A DNA stretch of 64,000 bases from Paulinella micropora. Its lineage: Eukaryota > Cercozoa > Imbricatea > Euglyphida > Paulinellidae. Where the stretch lies: assembly GCA_019918135.1 (NCBI GenBank), contig WBZZ01006900.1, positions 227,501-291,500 on the forward strand, in the 5' to 3' direction. A program made the position numbers and the translations under genes. Each line of letters begins with the position of its first letter. The stretch's first letter is position 1. The notes under the pieces were generated by a model. The model did not search any database. It was not told the DNA's origin and saw only the letters and a list, made by a program, of their open reading frames with translations. Positions 31,743-41,643 of the stretch are shown here, one piece after another.

Positions 31743-31993
31743 AGCGCTTCCCGTAAGGGGGGTAACAAACTAAAAACATTATTGGCGGGTCTGTACTCTC
31801 TGAAGGGAGGGCCCCAGGTCGTCGGCTCACGAGGAGCGATGAATCACCCTTCGACGCAACCACAACCAGATTTCCAATTTGGCCTCGTATTATATATAAC
31901 ATATATATATAAACGTTAACATAAATACTATATAAATCCTATACTATCAGTCAGAGAGATTTGTACGTGGAACGCAGTTCGGGTTCCGGGGCT

Positions 31994-32027
<34 letters not shown>

Positions 32028-32517
32028 AGAGAAATGAGAGAGAGAAAGAGATGGAGATAGAGATAGAGAGAGGAAAAAGCAACAGAGAGACGGAGAGAGA
32101 GATGCAGAGAGAGAGAGAGAGAGGAAAAAGCAACAGAGAGACGGAGAGAAAGAGATGCAGAGAAAACTCCAACCCGGGAACACGAACGTACTCAGCAACG
32201 GGGCAATCAGATCGCCACTGGAAATGCAGCGTAGATCCAACATTAGAGCTCGAATATTCTTCCCCTCCCGGACTGGTCAGGATTAACTATATTACTATTA
32301 GTAGACAAGGGAGGGGGGATAGCGTAGTAAAGTCCCATCGTATGCGCGTTCGTATATCGAGCGAAATGTTGTGTCCGACAGGTCGTCGCCATTTTACCTA
32401 TATCACCCCCCTCAATATAAAGTATGCGGAAAATTACGAAGCTTGATATAAGCCACATCCGGGAGCGCAAATGAAAACGAACATAATATACTATATACCC
32501 CGTAAAATATCCGCTGC
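31743..32517 (-). other. Probable 3' untranslated region of copia-3
   Basis: Lies downstream of the copia-3 RNase H stop. It contains the 19-base motif shared with copia-1, GA-rich tracts (31995-32160) and no supported gene. Confidence 0.5.
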
Positions 32518-33097
32518 TCATAGCTTGAGCTCCCTTGCAAACTTAGCGAGAAATTCCTTTACCAACTTCACCGAGATTTGATCCTCCAAGTAATTTAATT
32601 TCTCGTACGTGAAATTTATCTTGGTTAATAAATCTGCGATATTATCCTCCGTTGGTACCCGGAATAATTTTACTACTCCCCTTTTGACCAACTTTTCGAG
32701 TAAGTGGTAAATTACTATCTTACGTCGATATGTTTGGTCCGTGACTCCCCAATGCTCTTTCCGACAAGATGATGGTCCCTTCATTATCTTCGAATAATGG
32801 GGTAAAACCTTTTGGGGGCAATCCGATATCACGGAGGGTCTGTCTCAGGGCAAGTAGCTCCCTGACCGCTTCGTTAGCCAATACGGTCTGTGACTCGAGG
32901 GTTGACTGTGCTATGACGGTTTGGAGTTTGGAAAACCAAGCAACCGATGCCCCATTGAGGAAGATGTATCCGGAACGGGATTTTCTCGTGGCCTTCTCCC
33001 CGGCGAAGTCTGAGTCGACGTACCCGACGAGTGGGCGCTCATCGACCAGCTTCTCTATACTGGCTATCACGGGGACACAGAGACCGTTGATCTCCAT
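32518..33097 (-). pseudogene. Copia-3 RNase H
   Basis: Seen: YVDSDFAGEKATRKSRSGYI, WFSKLQTVIAQSTLESQTVL, NEAVRELLALRQTLRDIGLP, FEDNEGTII, and RVPTEDNIADLLTKINF. This is the usual copia RNase H series. A frame change near 32720-32830 splits it in two. Confidence 0.82.
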
Positions 33098-33206
33098 AGC
33101 CTTGCACGCGTAAAGGCCAAATGCCTTTTCTGCGGCAGATGGGCCGCTAGCTGGTCTCCATGATTTGGGAGCCTAGGAACGCGAAACCCTTCAGACAACA
33201 TCCTAA

Positions 33207-34175
33207 CTAACCGCTCATCGCCCGTTTGAAAAACAGAGCTCTAGGAATCAGCAACCACAGAAACATCCTATGAACCATGGCATAAGATACATCTGGGGAT
33301 GGTACTTGGTGTTTTGCAGCTATGCTTAGTGGACAAATAGGAAGGCGGGTATGAGCAGCTAAGAATATGAGCATGCCGATGAGACACCTAAGATCGTACT
33401 TAAAAAGGCGATGTCCTACTTTCAGGGGTGCAGGGTTCTCAGAAGTGAAAGGGGTTTTGGCAGGCACTTCCTTTATATAATCTAACTCACCTAGGATGAG
33501 AAGTTCATATTTCCGTTGATACAATAAAATCCCTTTTTCAGACTGTACTATCTGTATGTTTTTGAACTCCGTTGCTTTCCCCAAGTTCTTACATCTGAAC
33601 CCGTGCTTCTTTAAACTATCTACTAATCCTACGTGACTAGCTTCCGTTGCTGCATGGAGTCCATCGTCAACGTGAAAGGAGAGTAGCTGGGTGGTTAGAG
33701 GGTTACTTCTGTGCTTAATAAAAGAAGCCCTATCTAAAGAGAACGAGATGAAAGCCTGTTTTTCTATCATCTCTTTCGACATCAGATCGTACCACAATCT
33801 TCCAGCTTCCGGGTGGCCGTACAGAGCTTTCTTAAGAAGCCATAGAAAACCTTCTCTTTCGAAACCCGGGGGAGGTTTGACATATATATCGTACGGCATC
33901 TTAGCGTGCAAATAAGCTGCGGCAAAGTCAATGAGCCAAAGATCAATCCCAAAGCAGGCAGCATAGGCAATGATGAGGAGGATACTAGTGCGATGATGTG
34001 CAGTGGGGGAATATGTACGTTTAGGGTCGTACTGCAACCCCGCTTTCAGGAGGTCTCCTCTCAAAGTGATCCTAGCCTTATGGTATTCATCGGTCGTACC
34101 TTGCTCTTTAACCGTGTCTATCCATTTCAGGGGGATGATAGGAGTGCCTGATCTCTTCGCTTCACTCTTTTCCAT
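33207..34175 (-). pseudogene. Copia-3 reverse transcriptase
   Basis: 322 residues: IPLKWIDTVKEQGTTDEYHK, RITLRGDLLKAGLQYDP, TSILLIIAYAACFGIDLWLI, Asp in LIDFAAAYLHAKMPYDIYVK, KKALYGHPEAGRLWYDLMSK, catalytic FHVDDGLHAATEASH, then the thumb. The D-D pair is intact and the frame is open throughout the catalytic region. It runs into RNase H after a frame break at about 33200. Confidence 0.87.
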
Positions 34176-34452
34176 TCGAATGCTTTGAGTTCTTCTTGCT
34201 GCTTGACTTCTGTCTCCCTCGCCTGCTTTCTATCTTTCGGTTTTTGCACCACGGGGAATTTCGGGACTTGTTCCGTTACCAGGCAATAATCCATCCTCTT
34301 CTCTTGCGCAGACCGAGATATGTTTAATTCTGGTTCTCCCGGGGATGACGTTCTCAAGGGAAATCTTTCCTTGTTCATGAGATCTCCAGCCCGGGGGATG
34401 CTTGTCCTTTTCAGCAGCTATCTTAAATCTCTCCTCCTCGGCATGACCGAAT

Positions 34453-34761
34453 TCACTCACGACATTCTGGGCGTGCCAGTTCCATAATAGCCTGCTGAGG
34501 ATCTGATACAAGGGCTGGAGGTATTGCTACTCCCCCTGAAACCTCATACTTCAATATCTCAGAGTTTATTATTTTCTCCGTCACTCCGTCGTCAAACTTA
34601 ACGTTATGAGCAGGGAATCGTTTGCTTTTCCTAACTACGGGGGCAGACAGTTCAAGAGTAACTCCCTTTCGCAGGGTGGTGTCCCACTTATCCCCGTAGG
34701 TGGTTTTAGCCCACTCTTCACCGAATGCCCGTGCTGGAATCTGGATGACCTTCCTGGACAA
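34453..34761 (-). pseudogene. Copia-3 FDDG module between integrase and RT
   Basis: About 70 residues: FGEEWAKTTYGDKWDTTLRK, VVRKSKRFPAHNVKFDDG, TEKIINSEILKYEV. The spacing and the FGEEWAK, FDDG and SEI.KY signatures match copia-2. The V-K-F-D-D-G element is typical of Tudor-type barrels, but this fold is inferred. Confidence 0.62.
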
Positions 34762-34950
34762 TACGAGTTTAAGTTTGGATTTTCTCCCCTCTTTCCCACT
34801 ACCTTAGCACTCTCCCCCTGACCTATACTCCCTACACTCTTGGAAGACGGTGTAGGAGGAATGAGCTGGGGAAGGTTACTGAAATCGTGACTCGGGGGAG
34901 CGACATTTTCTCTATCGCTGTCGCTCCCAGTGACTTCCGAGTCATTTTCG

Positions 34951-36093
34951 CTATCCAGTTCTATCCGGGGCTAAAGGTGTAGTGGGGGCTTCTTGAGTAC
35001 CTTCACTGTGTGCAGTTTCTGATACTCTAAAGCTAACTTTCTTCTTGGACATGGGTGGAACAGCAAGGGGTGTGGCAGGTTCCCATTCGACCGAAAACGT
35101 ATCCCCGTCTGCTGTTCCTTCGAGGCTTTTGGATTCCTCTCGTTTTCCCAATTTCCAGACATCAAACATATTAACATCCCAGACATTACCGTGTATTACC
35201 CGTGCAATGGGATCATAAACCCGATAATATCCGGTAGTACGTTCGTATCCTAAGAAGATGACTTTCTGTCCCCTTTCGCCTTTCCCTCTCCGGGCCTTAA
35301 CTTTCATCACAGCAGCACACCCTGTGAGGCGAAGGTGATGCAAGTAAATCTTCCGGCGGTGAATGATCTCATAGGGGGACTTACCCTTAAAGGGTTCTTG
35401 GGCAATCGGGAGGAGGTTATTGATGCAAGTGGTGTTCTTCTCCATCTCCGTCCAAAACTTAGGAGGGAGTCCTGCGTCACTGAGCATAGCTCGAGCAGGT
35501 CCACCATTCGTCTGTTGGGACCTTTCTATCTTAGAAACTGCCTGTTTCTCGGCGGTAGGCGCCTCAATTAAGATAGGTTGGTTCACATCAACCCACTCCT
35601 GAAAAAATTCATACTGACCATATTCCTGATCACAAGTAATGAATTTAACCTTCCTATTTGTGTGTCTTTCAAAAAATGCAACTGCATAAGTGAAACACGG
35701 GAAAAATTCATTCTTGTGCCGTAAGTAATAGTCAAGTTCGAAATTGGATGCGAGACATTTGACCGTAAACTTGTAGTTCTTGCCGTCCCATGACATAGTA
35801 TTCCACCATCCTTGGGTATCCATAGAGAGGTGAACCCCGGCATGGCGTTCTACTATGTGATGGTTTTTGTGAAAGTGTGGTGTTCTTTTAATCTTATTAC
35901 GTAAGCAATACTTACACTTCATGATTCTCTCACGCCACCCTGCCCCCACTATCTTTACTCCCATGTAGTGAGCCATCCTCTCCATAGCTTTCACCCCTCT
36001 ATATTTACACATGCGATGAAAGACGGTTGCGTGAATGTTCTCACAGTATGTACAGGTCGGACAACGGGGTTGAGTGCTTTGAACATGTGACAA
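34951..36093 (-). pseudogene. Copia-3 integrase
   Basis: 380 open residues. Zinc region: CPTCTYCENIHATVFHRMC and CKYCLRNKIKRTPHF. Core: Asp in LSMDTQGWWNTMSWDG, Asp in FITCDQEYGQYEFF, Glu in KIERSQQTNGGPARAML; all three catalytic acids are present. Then FWTEMEKNTTCINNLLPIAQ, the family C-terminal GCAAVMKVKARRG and KVIFLGYERTTGYYRVYDP. The tail becomes acidic and Ser/Thr-rich. The best preserved integrase of the window. Confidence 0.87.
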
Positions 36094-36328
36094 TCAACAT
36101 CGGGTTCGTGTGTTCTGGAAGAGTGAGTGCATATATCATCAGACCTGACTAGACAACACTCTAACCCTTGAGAACTACATTATCCTTTTTGCGTGTTTGT
36201 TTCGTACGAGAACGGATATACGACTTATTCTCCTGACATCTCCATCCGCAAATACACGGAGATTCATTGCAGTGTACTTCGGTATATATGGGGAGAACTG
36301 TTGATTGTGCAGGGTGACGTGGAGGGAG

Positions 36329-37344
36329 TCAGGATGAGATAGTAGATGGTGATGTCTCGCCACCATCTACTTTCACGTTCTCCAGTGGTACCGGTTCGTA
36401 TCTCTTGTTGGGGTCAAGAGGTTCTATACCTGGGAGTCGAACACGAACAGATTGTTGGGGAGGGACCTGCCCCTCACGACAATCTGATCCTCCTTGATGT
36501 GTATTGGTGACTTTAACATAATCACTTGGTTGTTTTGGTGGACTACTGCGAGTCCGCGTTTCAACCATGCTGAGGTTGCTACCAATCCGTAGTTCAAATG
36601 AGGATTGTACGTGGTATGTGAGTCATACACTTGCACCGGCTCTCCGTTTGCTCCCGAAAGTTGCATTAAAACTTTTCCCTTGTACTCGGTCTTAATACTA
36701 CCCTTGGCAATTTTGAACCTCTGAGGATTGTGTTTCATCCTGACGAATACGTCCTTATGGGGCGATTGAGATTCACTCACCCCATTATCGTCTACCCACA
36801 CCATCCCCGCCGTTTTCTTTTCAGGCACCTCTTTCGCATCATCCTCTCTCTCATGCATCATAATAACGCAATCTTTTTCAGGAGGTAACGGTGAAATGCT
36901 TGAGGTGGTATTGGAAGATATACTTGATCTTGAAGCTGATAGATAGCGGTCACTACCTTCTTCCCTTACGCCTAAGCGTTGTAGCATTTCCTTGTATTCT
37001 ATCAGCTGGCCTTGGAGGTGAGGGAATGAAACGATCAGTCCCCTGGCAAAGGGATCTTTCCATTTGTGTGCCATAGAGACAATAAAACTCTGGATATCTA
37101 TGTAGAGATCCATATAGAACTCGTTGACTTCCCCATTCTTCCCAGTAATGAGAGAATCCCTCACCTCCAATTCCTTCGCACCTTCGACTAGCGCTCCTAC
37201 CAATCTCTTATCTATCTCTCCAATAACTGGTATTTCTCCATTACCTCCTACGATCATCATCTTCCCCTCTTCCCATCGCCACGCAATAGAAGGGTCGTTC
37301 CTGATCCTAGCTCTTTCCAACTCTCTATCCATCCCATGGTCCAA
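36329..37344 (-). pseudogene. Copia-3 protease region and Gag-Pol linker
   Basis: 306 residues. The first part (GEVNEFYMDLYIDIQSFIVS, FARGLIVSFPHLQGQLIEY) matches the copia-2 frame at 27527-28906. A VWVDDNGVSESQSPHKDVFV segment is at the expected protease position with D-N-G rather than D-S-G; the match is tentative. The end (WLKRGLAVVHQNNQVIMLKS) resembles the protease C-terminus of copia-1 (HQNGQLVILR). Confidence 0.6.
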
Positions 37345-37646
37345 CTCACATGGTGCAAGGCGTGGCGAGGTGGGGTCTATTTCCTTACACTTCCTCCTTA
37401 CTCCCCCTCTACCCCATCCTCCTCGCTCTCACTCGTCTCTTTCTTAGAGTTTGAGCGTTGTACAGATGGTTTAGAAAGAGGAACGGTATCACTATCCTGA
37501 TCATCTTCATCAGTTCTCGTCTCCCCCTCAACCCTCCCTCCCTTCTTTCCCTCTACTACACCCTCAGCGTTCTCATCCTTTTCGACATTTGGATTCGAAC
37601 GCTGTACAGATGTAGTAGAGAGTGTATGGCCTGTGGGGAGAGATGA

Positions 37647-38133
37647 TTAGGGGTGTGAACTGTGAATAGAGAAAGTTCTGTGCGATGAGGTGATAGGGGA
37701 CGACACAGACAGATTGGATGAGGTAGTGTGGGCTTTCTGCTCTACCCTAACCCACTCTCTCAGAATCCACTCCATAGGGGCTAACATCAGAGTACCTCTG
37801 AAAGACATATTCCCTCCTTTCAATTCTGCTCTGATAACGGCCAACAAATCCCTTCTCGTCTGTTCGGTGCCAACATGATGCAAACAGAAGTCACACCCAT
37901 ACGCCTCCATCCTTGTGGCACACTGACCACCTATTTTCTTTGCCCGAGCGGCCCCAACTTTCCAAGAGCACCGGACGCAATTCCCATTGAACCCCTCACA
38001 CTGTTTTCCGGTTGAGACCGGGATAGTGCTTTAAATTTTCCTGATAGGTTGTGCCCATAAGGTGAGGAGGGGACCTCCTTCTTCCCGTAAGTGGTTTGAG
38101 GTAGTGGCACGAGATTTCATGAGGACCTTTCTG
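37647..38133 (-). pseudogene. Copia-3 Gag-Pol linker, left part after DIRS insertion
   Basis: The Gag frame resumes at 38133 in phase with 52579, has one TAA at 38031-38033, and then gives QCEGFNGNCVRCSWKVG, about 30 residues, and CDFCLHHVGTE. This is the C-x9-C...C-x2-H motif of copia-1 and copia-2. Confidence 0.72.
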
Positions 38134-38302
38134 TAATTACTGGTTTGCTCCGGGCTTCGCCCGGAGTTAACCGCCGTTAAAGTTCCGAGGAGATGTTTCG
38201 CTTTTACGGTAGTCCGGTCGGCGCGGCGTAGCCGTGCCGGTGGAGCCGGCGCGTGTTTGATCCGGCGTCTGGTTAGGCCTAGGTTGGACAGTTGGGAAGA
38301 TC
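38134..38302 (+). repeat. DIRS repeat A1
   Basis: Matches 51750-51918 almost base for base. It contains a hairpin CTCCGGGCTTCGCCCGGAG (38149-38167) and a second one, GGCGCGGC-GTA-GCCGTGCC, with one G-T pair. Confidence 0.88.
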
Positions 38303-38310
38303 TATCTTCA

Positions 38311-40108
38311 ATGCCTGCTATTGAAAAGAAAATCAAAGTTGGTAGCATTGTTTCAACTCTTGCAGCATATCACGTTCAAGACGATGACTTATTTCAAAGA
38401 TTTAGACAAAATTCTCAAACCGTACGAATCACCGGGGTCGTGATGAGTTTCACTGATAAACAGGCTACTATTCGCCTCAACATAGAGGGAAATCAATGGT
38501 CTGTGCAAGTCCTCCGTGGTTTGATTCGTATGGAAGATGAATCCAAGAAGTGGAAGTATTTGAGTGCATCAGGGGAAGTTATTTGGGACTCGAATACCGA
38601 CCAGGTTGTCGAGCTGAAGTTTACTAAGATTCCCTTGAATGCTAATGTCTCACGCGATGATTTTAAAAAGTCAATCAGAGACGTGAATGGCATTCTTGGG
38701 AATAGCAACGGTAGCAACGAGGCTAAGGCCAAGAAGCAGAAAGCCAAAGCAATTGCGACTCACCTCGAGAACTTGTACAACGCTACAAATCTGCGAAAGT
38801 TGTATAACGAATACTTTACTGATGTAAGAGAAGTCAAAGGCAATTCCAGTAAGGGGGTTGTCGCTTCAGCAATGGCATCTCAGATCGTAGACAAGGGAGT
38901 TGAGAGGGCCCCATGAAGACCGGAGGAGTCCATACTTGAGAATATACCACGAACTTGGTTTAGGTGTGTTTGAAAATCGTTCGCACCAGCGGTAACGTCG
39001 TCGAGATAGGCGCCTGCAGTAGAAATAGCTGGGGGCGGCTTGTTCCAAAAGGGGAGCGGTTGGAATGACTTCTGGATTGCGCGTTGGAAATCGCCGGGGG
39101 CGCGATGTACACCTTGGGGCATAAAGTTGGGGACCAATAGACCTAGGGGGGTCCACACGACTAAAACATCTCGGCTGTCATCGTCCGGGTTCAGGCGAAG
39201 GTGCGAGAAGCCGTCTACCATGTCGATGGAGCTGAGATAGTGCCAGCCGGCGAATCGTTCTCGGTAATGATCCGGGTTCGGAAGACCTGGGACTGGGAGG
39301 TGAAGATTGTCATTGGGCATGCGGTAGTCGTAAACGTTCCGAATGTCTCGGATGACTTCCTTCACGATATCCTCGAATTTCCCGACCGGGCAACTGCGGC
39401 TCGCCCATGCGCATTGCGAGGAGGCGTAGCTCCATGTGCCAGCGAGGAGGACGTCCGTTTCATTGTCCAAGCCGAGCTTGTTGAGAAACAAGAGCAGAAA
39501 GACGATGACGACGATGACTTAGAGCCGGAGGCCGGTCACCCTCGAAGCAAGAAACAGAAAAAAGGCACGAAGCAAGAGATCGAACTTCAGAATGCCATCG
39601 ATGATGCTCTGCGGAAACAAGAGGAGCTGAAGGCGAAGCTTGCCAATGATCGTCAAGTTGGCAACAAAGGCAGAACTGTCCGCTTCGATGCTTCTGTGCT
39701 CTCAGAGTTGCAAGAGACCAACGAGGAGCTGGAACGCAAGATCAAGGAGGCAGCCAACGAAAAAGGTATTGACTCCTCCTCCTTGCTCACAGCACTTGGT
39801 TTTTCGATATCTGTTTCCGGAGATGAGAAGGCTAGATTGACGCAAGAGTTTCAGAGTCTGCCGGGTTCCGAAGATGTAGATTTTGACGTACTCAAAAAGA
39901 TAAAGTTGGGAAAAGAGTACATCAATCTCAAAGAGCTTCTGCTATCAAAAAAGAAAATTCTCATTGGCGAAACTCATGAGTCGGAGCCCAAATCTGTTAC
40001 GGTTGAGAAGTTCTTAGACTTAGTTCGTAGGCTCGTCGTCCTGTACTCCAGACATCATCCTCAGCACGCTGAGGACATGTGGGAGCATTACCGTTACCTC
40101 GAGCTTAC
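38311..40108 (+). pseudogene. DIRS Gag-like ORF, interrupted by a gypsy fragment
   Basis: The ATG at 38311 follows repeat A1. The frame runs to 38905 and, after the 581-bp insertion, resumes in phase at 39487 and ends at about 40108. N-terminal part: RITGVVMSFTDKQATIRLNI, IPLNANVSRDDFKKSIRDVN; then a Lys/Asp-rich stretch (KQEQKDDDDDDLEPEAG), a coiled coil (ELQNAIDDALRKQEELKAKL) and KFLDLVRRLVVLYSRHHPQH. A GTAAGA at 40109 may be an intron donor. The C-terminal zinc region is beyond copia-4. No standard fold recognised for the first half. Confidence 0.65.
38906..39486 (-). mobile_element. Ty3/gypsy reverse-transcriptase fragment inserted antisense in DIRS Gag
   Basis: The minus strand encodes FAGWHYLSSIDMVDGFSHLR, TPLGLLVPNFMPQGVHRAPG, DFQRAIQKSF and the active site AGAYLDDVTAGANDF: the middle of a Ty3/gypsy RT, no LTR, no ends. 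The 7-bp word GTTGAGA lies at both edges (38899-38905 and 39480-39486), and removing one copy plus the fragment restores the DIRS Gag frame. Both catalytic Asp of the YLDD box are intact. Confidence 0.82.
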
Positions 40109-40215
40109 GTAAGAAAGAACACGTTGCAGTCGACAATGAGATGGGACAAGGCAGTACGCGGTAGGAGTTCGTTAGGGCAATGACATAAAGGCACCCTTCC
40201 CTTTCTGTTAGCTAC

Positions 40216-40507
40216 TTTACATTACAATAACGGTTAGAATAATTTCTGACAGCAGTTACTCGTGATATGACAGTTACGTCATTTATTATATGTCGATAGG
40301 ACTGATTTACCTATTATTTACGACTGACCTAATTAATGGCTTTGGCATTGTCAGCCAGTCACATGTTATGGTTTTGCCGCCTTCAGTTTGGCGGTAATAA
40401 TTTTACTCAGTAAATCTCTCACAATCTGTTCAACTGCGAACTACCAAAGTATCCCGGTCTTCAACCCGGCCTCTGTCAACTAAGCTACCGGATTTATTAA
40501 TACATTG
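40216..40507 (+). repeat. Copia-4 5' LTR
   Basis: Begins TTTACATTACAATAACGG, ends TAATACATTG; pairs with 46526-46817. Confidence 0.9.
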
Positions 40508-40517
40508 GGTTATGAGT
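40508..40517 (+). other. Copia-4 primer-binding site with Gag ATG
   Basis: GGTTATGAGT lies immediately after the 5' LTR. ATG at 40512-40514 opens a short frame (MSASATKDAATVRRLRSS). Confidence 0.65.
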
Positions 40518-41643
40518 GCTTCTGCGACGAAGGATGCGGCGACTGTGAGACGCCTGCGTTCATCGATGGTATTAAGGGGAGAAGCTGGGATGACTGGTTT
40601 GCGCAGGTAAGGGCGGCTTTGTCCTCGGTCGAATGCTGGGAATATGTCGCGCCTTTGGCTGATGTACTGAGATGGCGGTCCGAGATTGAAGCTGAGCCTG
40701 CGGCGGGAGCACCGGATGCGGCTTACGGGGACCGGAAGGAGAACAAGAGAGAGGCTAAGGCGAGGGAGGCAAAGGCTCCTGCGGACGCAAAAGCTGGACC
40801 GGGGCAGGAGATGGCATTAATTTGACCATGCAACAGCGACGGAAGATCATAGCCAGAACGGCGCAGATCTTCATGTGGTTGTACAAAGCGCTAGAGTACG
40901 GATCGCCGGCGGAGAGGATTGTCCGACACTTGGTCAGAGAGCCTGCGCTGCGACCGGAGGAGCTCGTCGGCATCCTGCATCAACGCTACCAAGGGAATGC
41001 GGCCCACCAGAAGCAGAAAAGGAACAGCATCGTAAGCAACTGGCAATTCAATGCTAAAGATGATATGATGGCACAGCTGAGGGACTTTATGAGTCATTGT
41101 GAGTTCCTAGAGGATCATGGTGAACAGGTCAGTGTCACACTGCAGATGCAGTTCGTGAAGACCGCCCTGGCAAAGTGTGCAGAGAAGCATTTGTGGAAGC
41201 CGTTCTTGGATGCGCAAGTTACCAATCCATCCCTGGAATGGGACGACTTCGAAGCGGCCTTCGAAAGGAGAGTCATCGCTAATGAAGAGCAGAGGATGGC
41301 TACCAAAGAGGAGGCGGCGATGTGGGCGAACGGGCAAGCGAAAGGTGGCAAGAGCGACAAGGGGGATAAGGGCGGCAAGAGCGATAGGCCGAAGCTGGAG
41401 TGCTACAACTGTTCAAAAGGCCACAAGTACTTCAGGTGCATGGAGAAGTGTCGCATACCTGGGCACGAGCATGTAGGCAAGTCGTGCCCAACGCTCAAGG
41501 ACAGGTACCGCAAGAAAATTCCTAAGGAAGAAAAACCGAAGAAAGATGTCGCGGCAAATGGAGGGAGAGACCAAGGACGCAAAGGTTCTGGTGCCCCGAA
41601 GAACCCCCCGCCGCGGCCGTGTCGTGTATGGCGTTTGATCTAA
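40512..41643 (+). pseudogene. Copia-4 Gag with zinc knuckles
   Basis: The N-terminal part is in two frames (40512 start; then IKGRSWDDWFAQVRAALSSV in 40505-40825), then the main frame 40822-41643: TAQIFMWLYKALEYGSPAER, RQKRNSIVSNWQ-type capsid helices, TLQMQFVKTALAKCAEKHLW. The C-terminus has CYNCSKGHKYFRC and CRIPGHEHVGKSC, a pair of Cys/His clusters for RNA binding. The stop TAA at 41641 overlaps the next frame by 25 bases. Confidence 0.75.
41604..41610 (+). promoter_or_regulatory. Candidate -1 frameshift heptamer in copia-4
   Basis: C CCC CCG is in the correct phase of the Gag frame (X XXY YYZ) shortly before the Gag stop. A shift of -1 enters the frame that holds the MYND segment. Function not demonstrated. 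Confidence 0.3.

Noticed and set aside
38134-38302. Hammerhead ribozyme in the A repeat
   Set aside because: I looked for the CTGATGA and GAAA core boxes and did not find them in the right order; only hairpins are supported.
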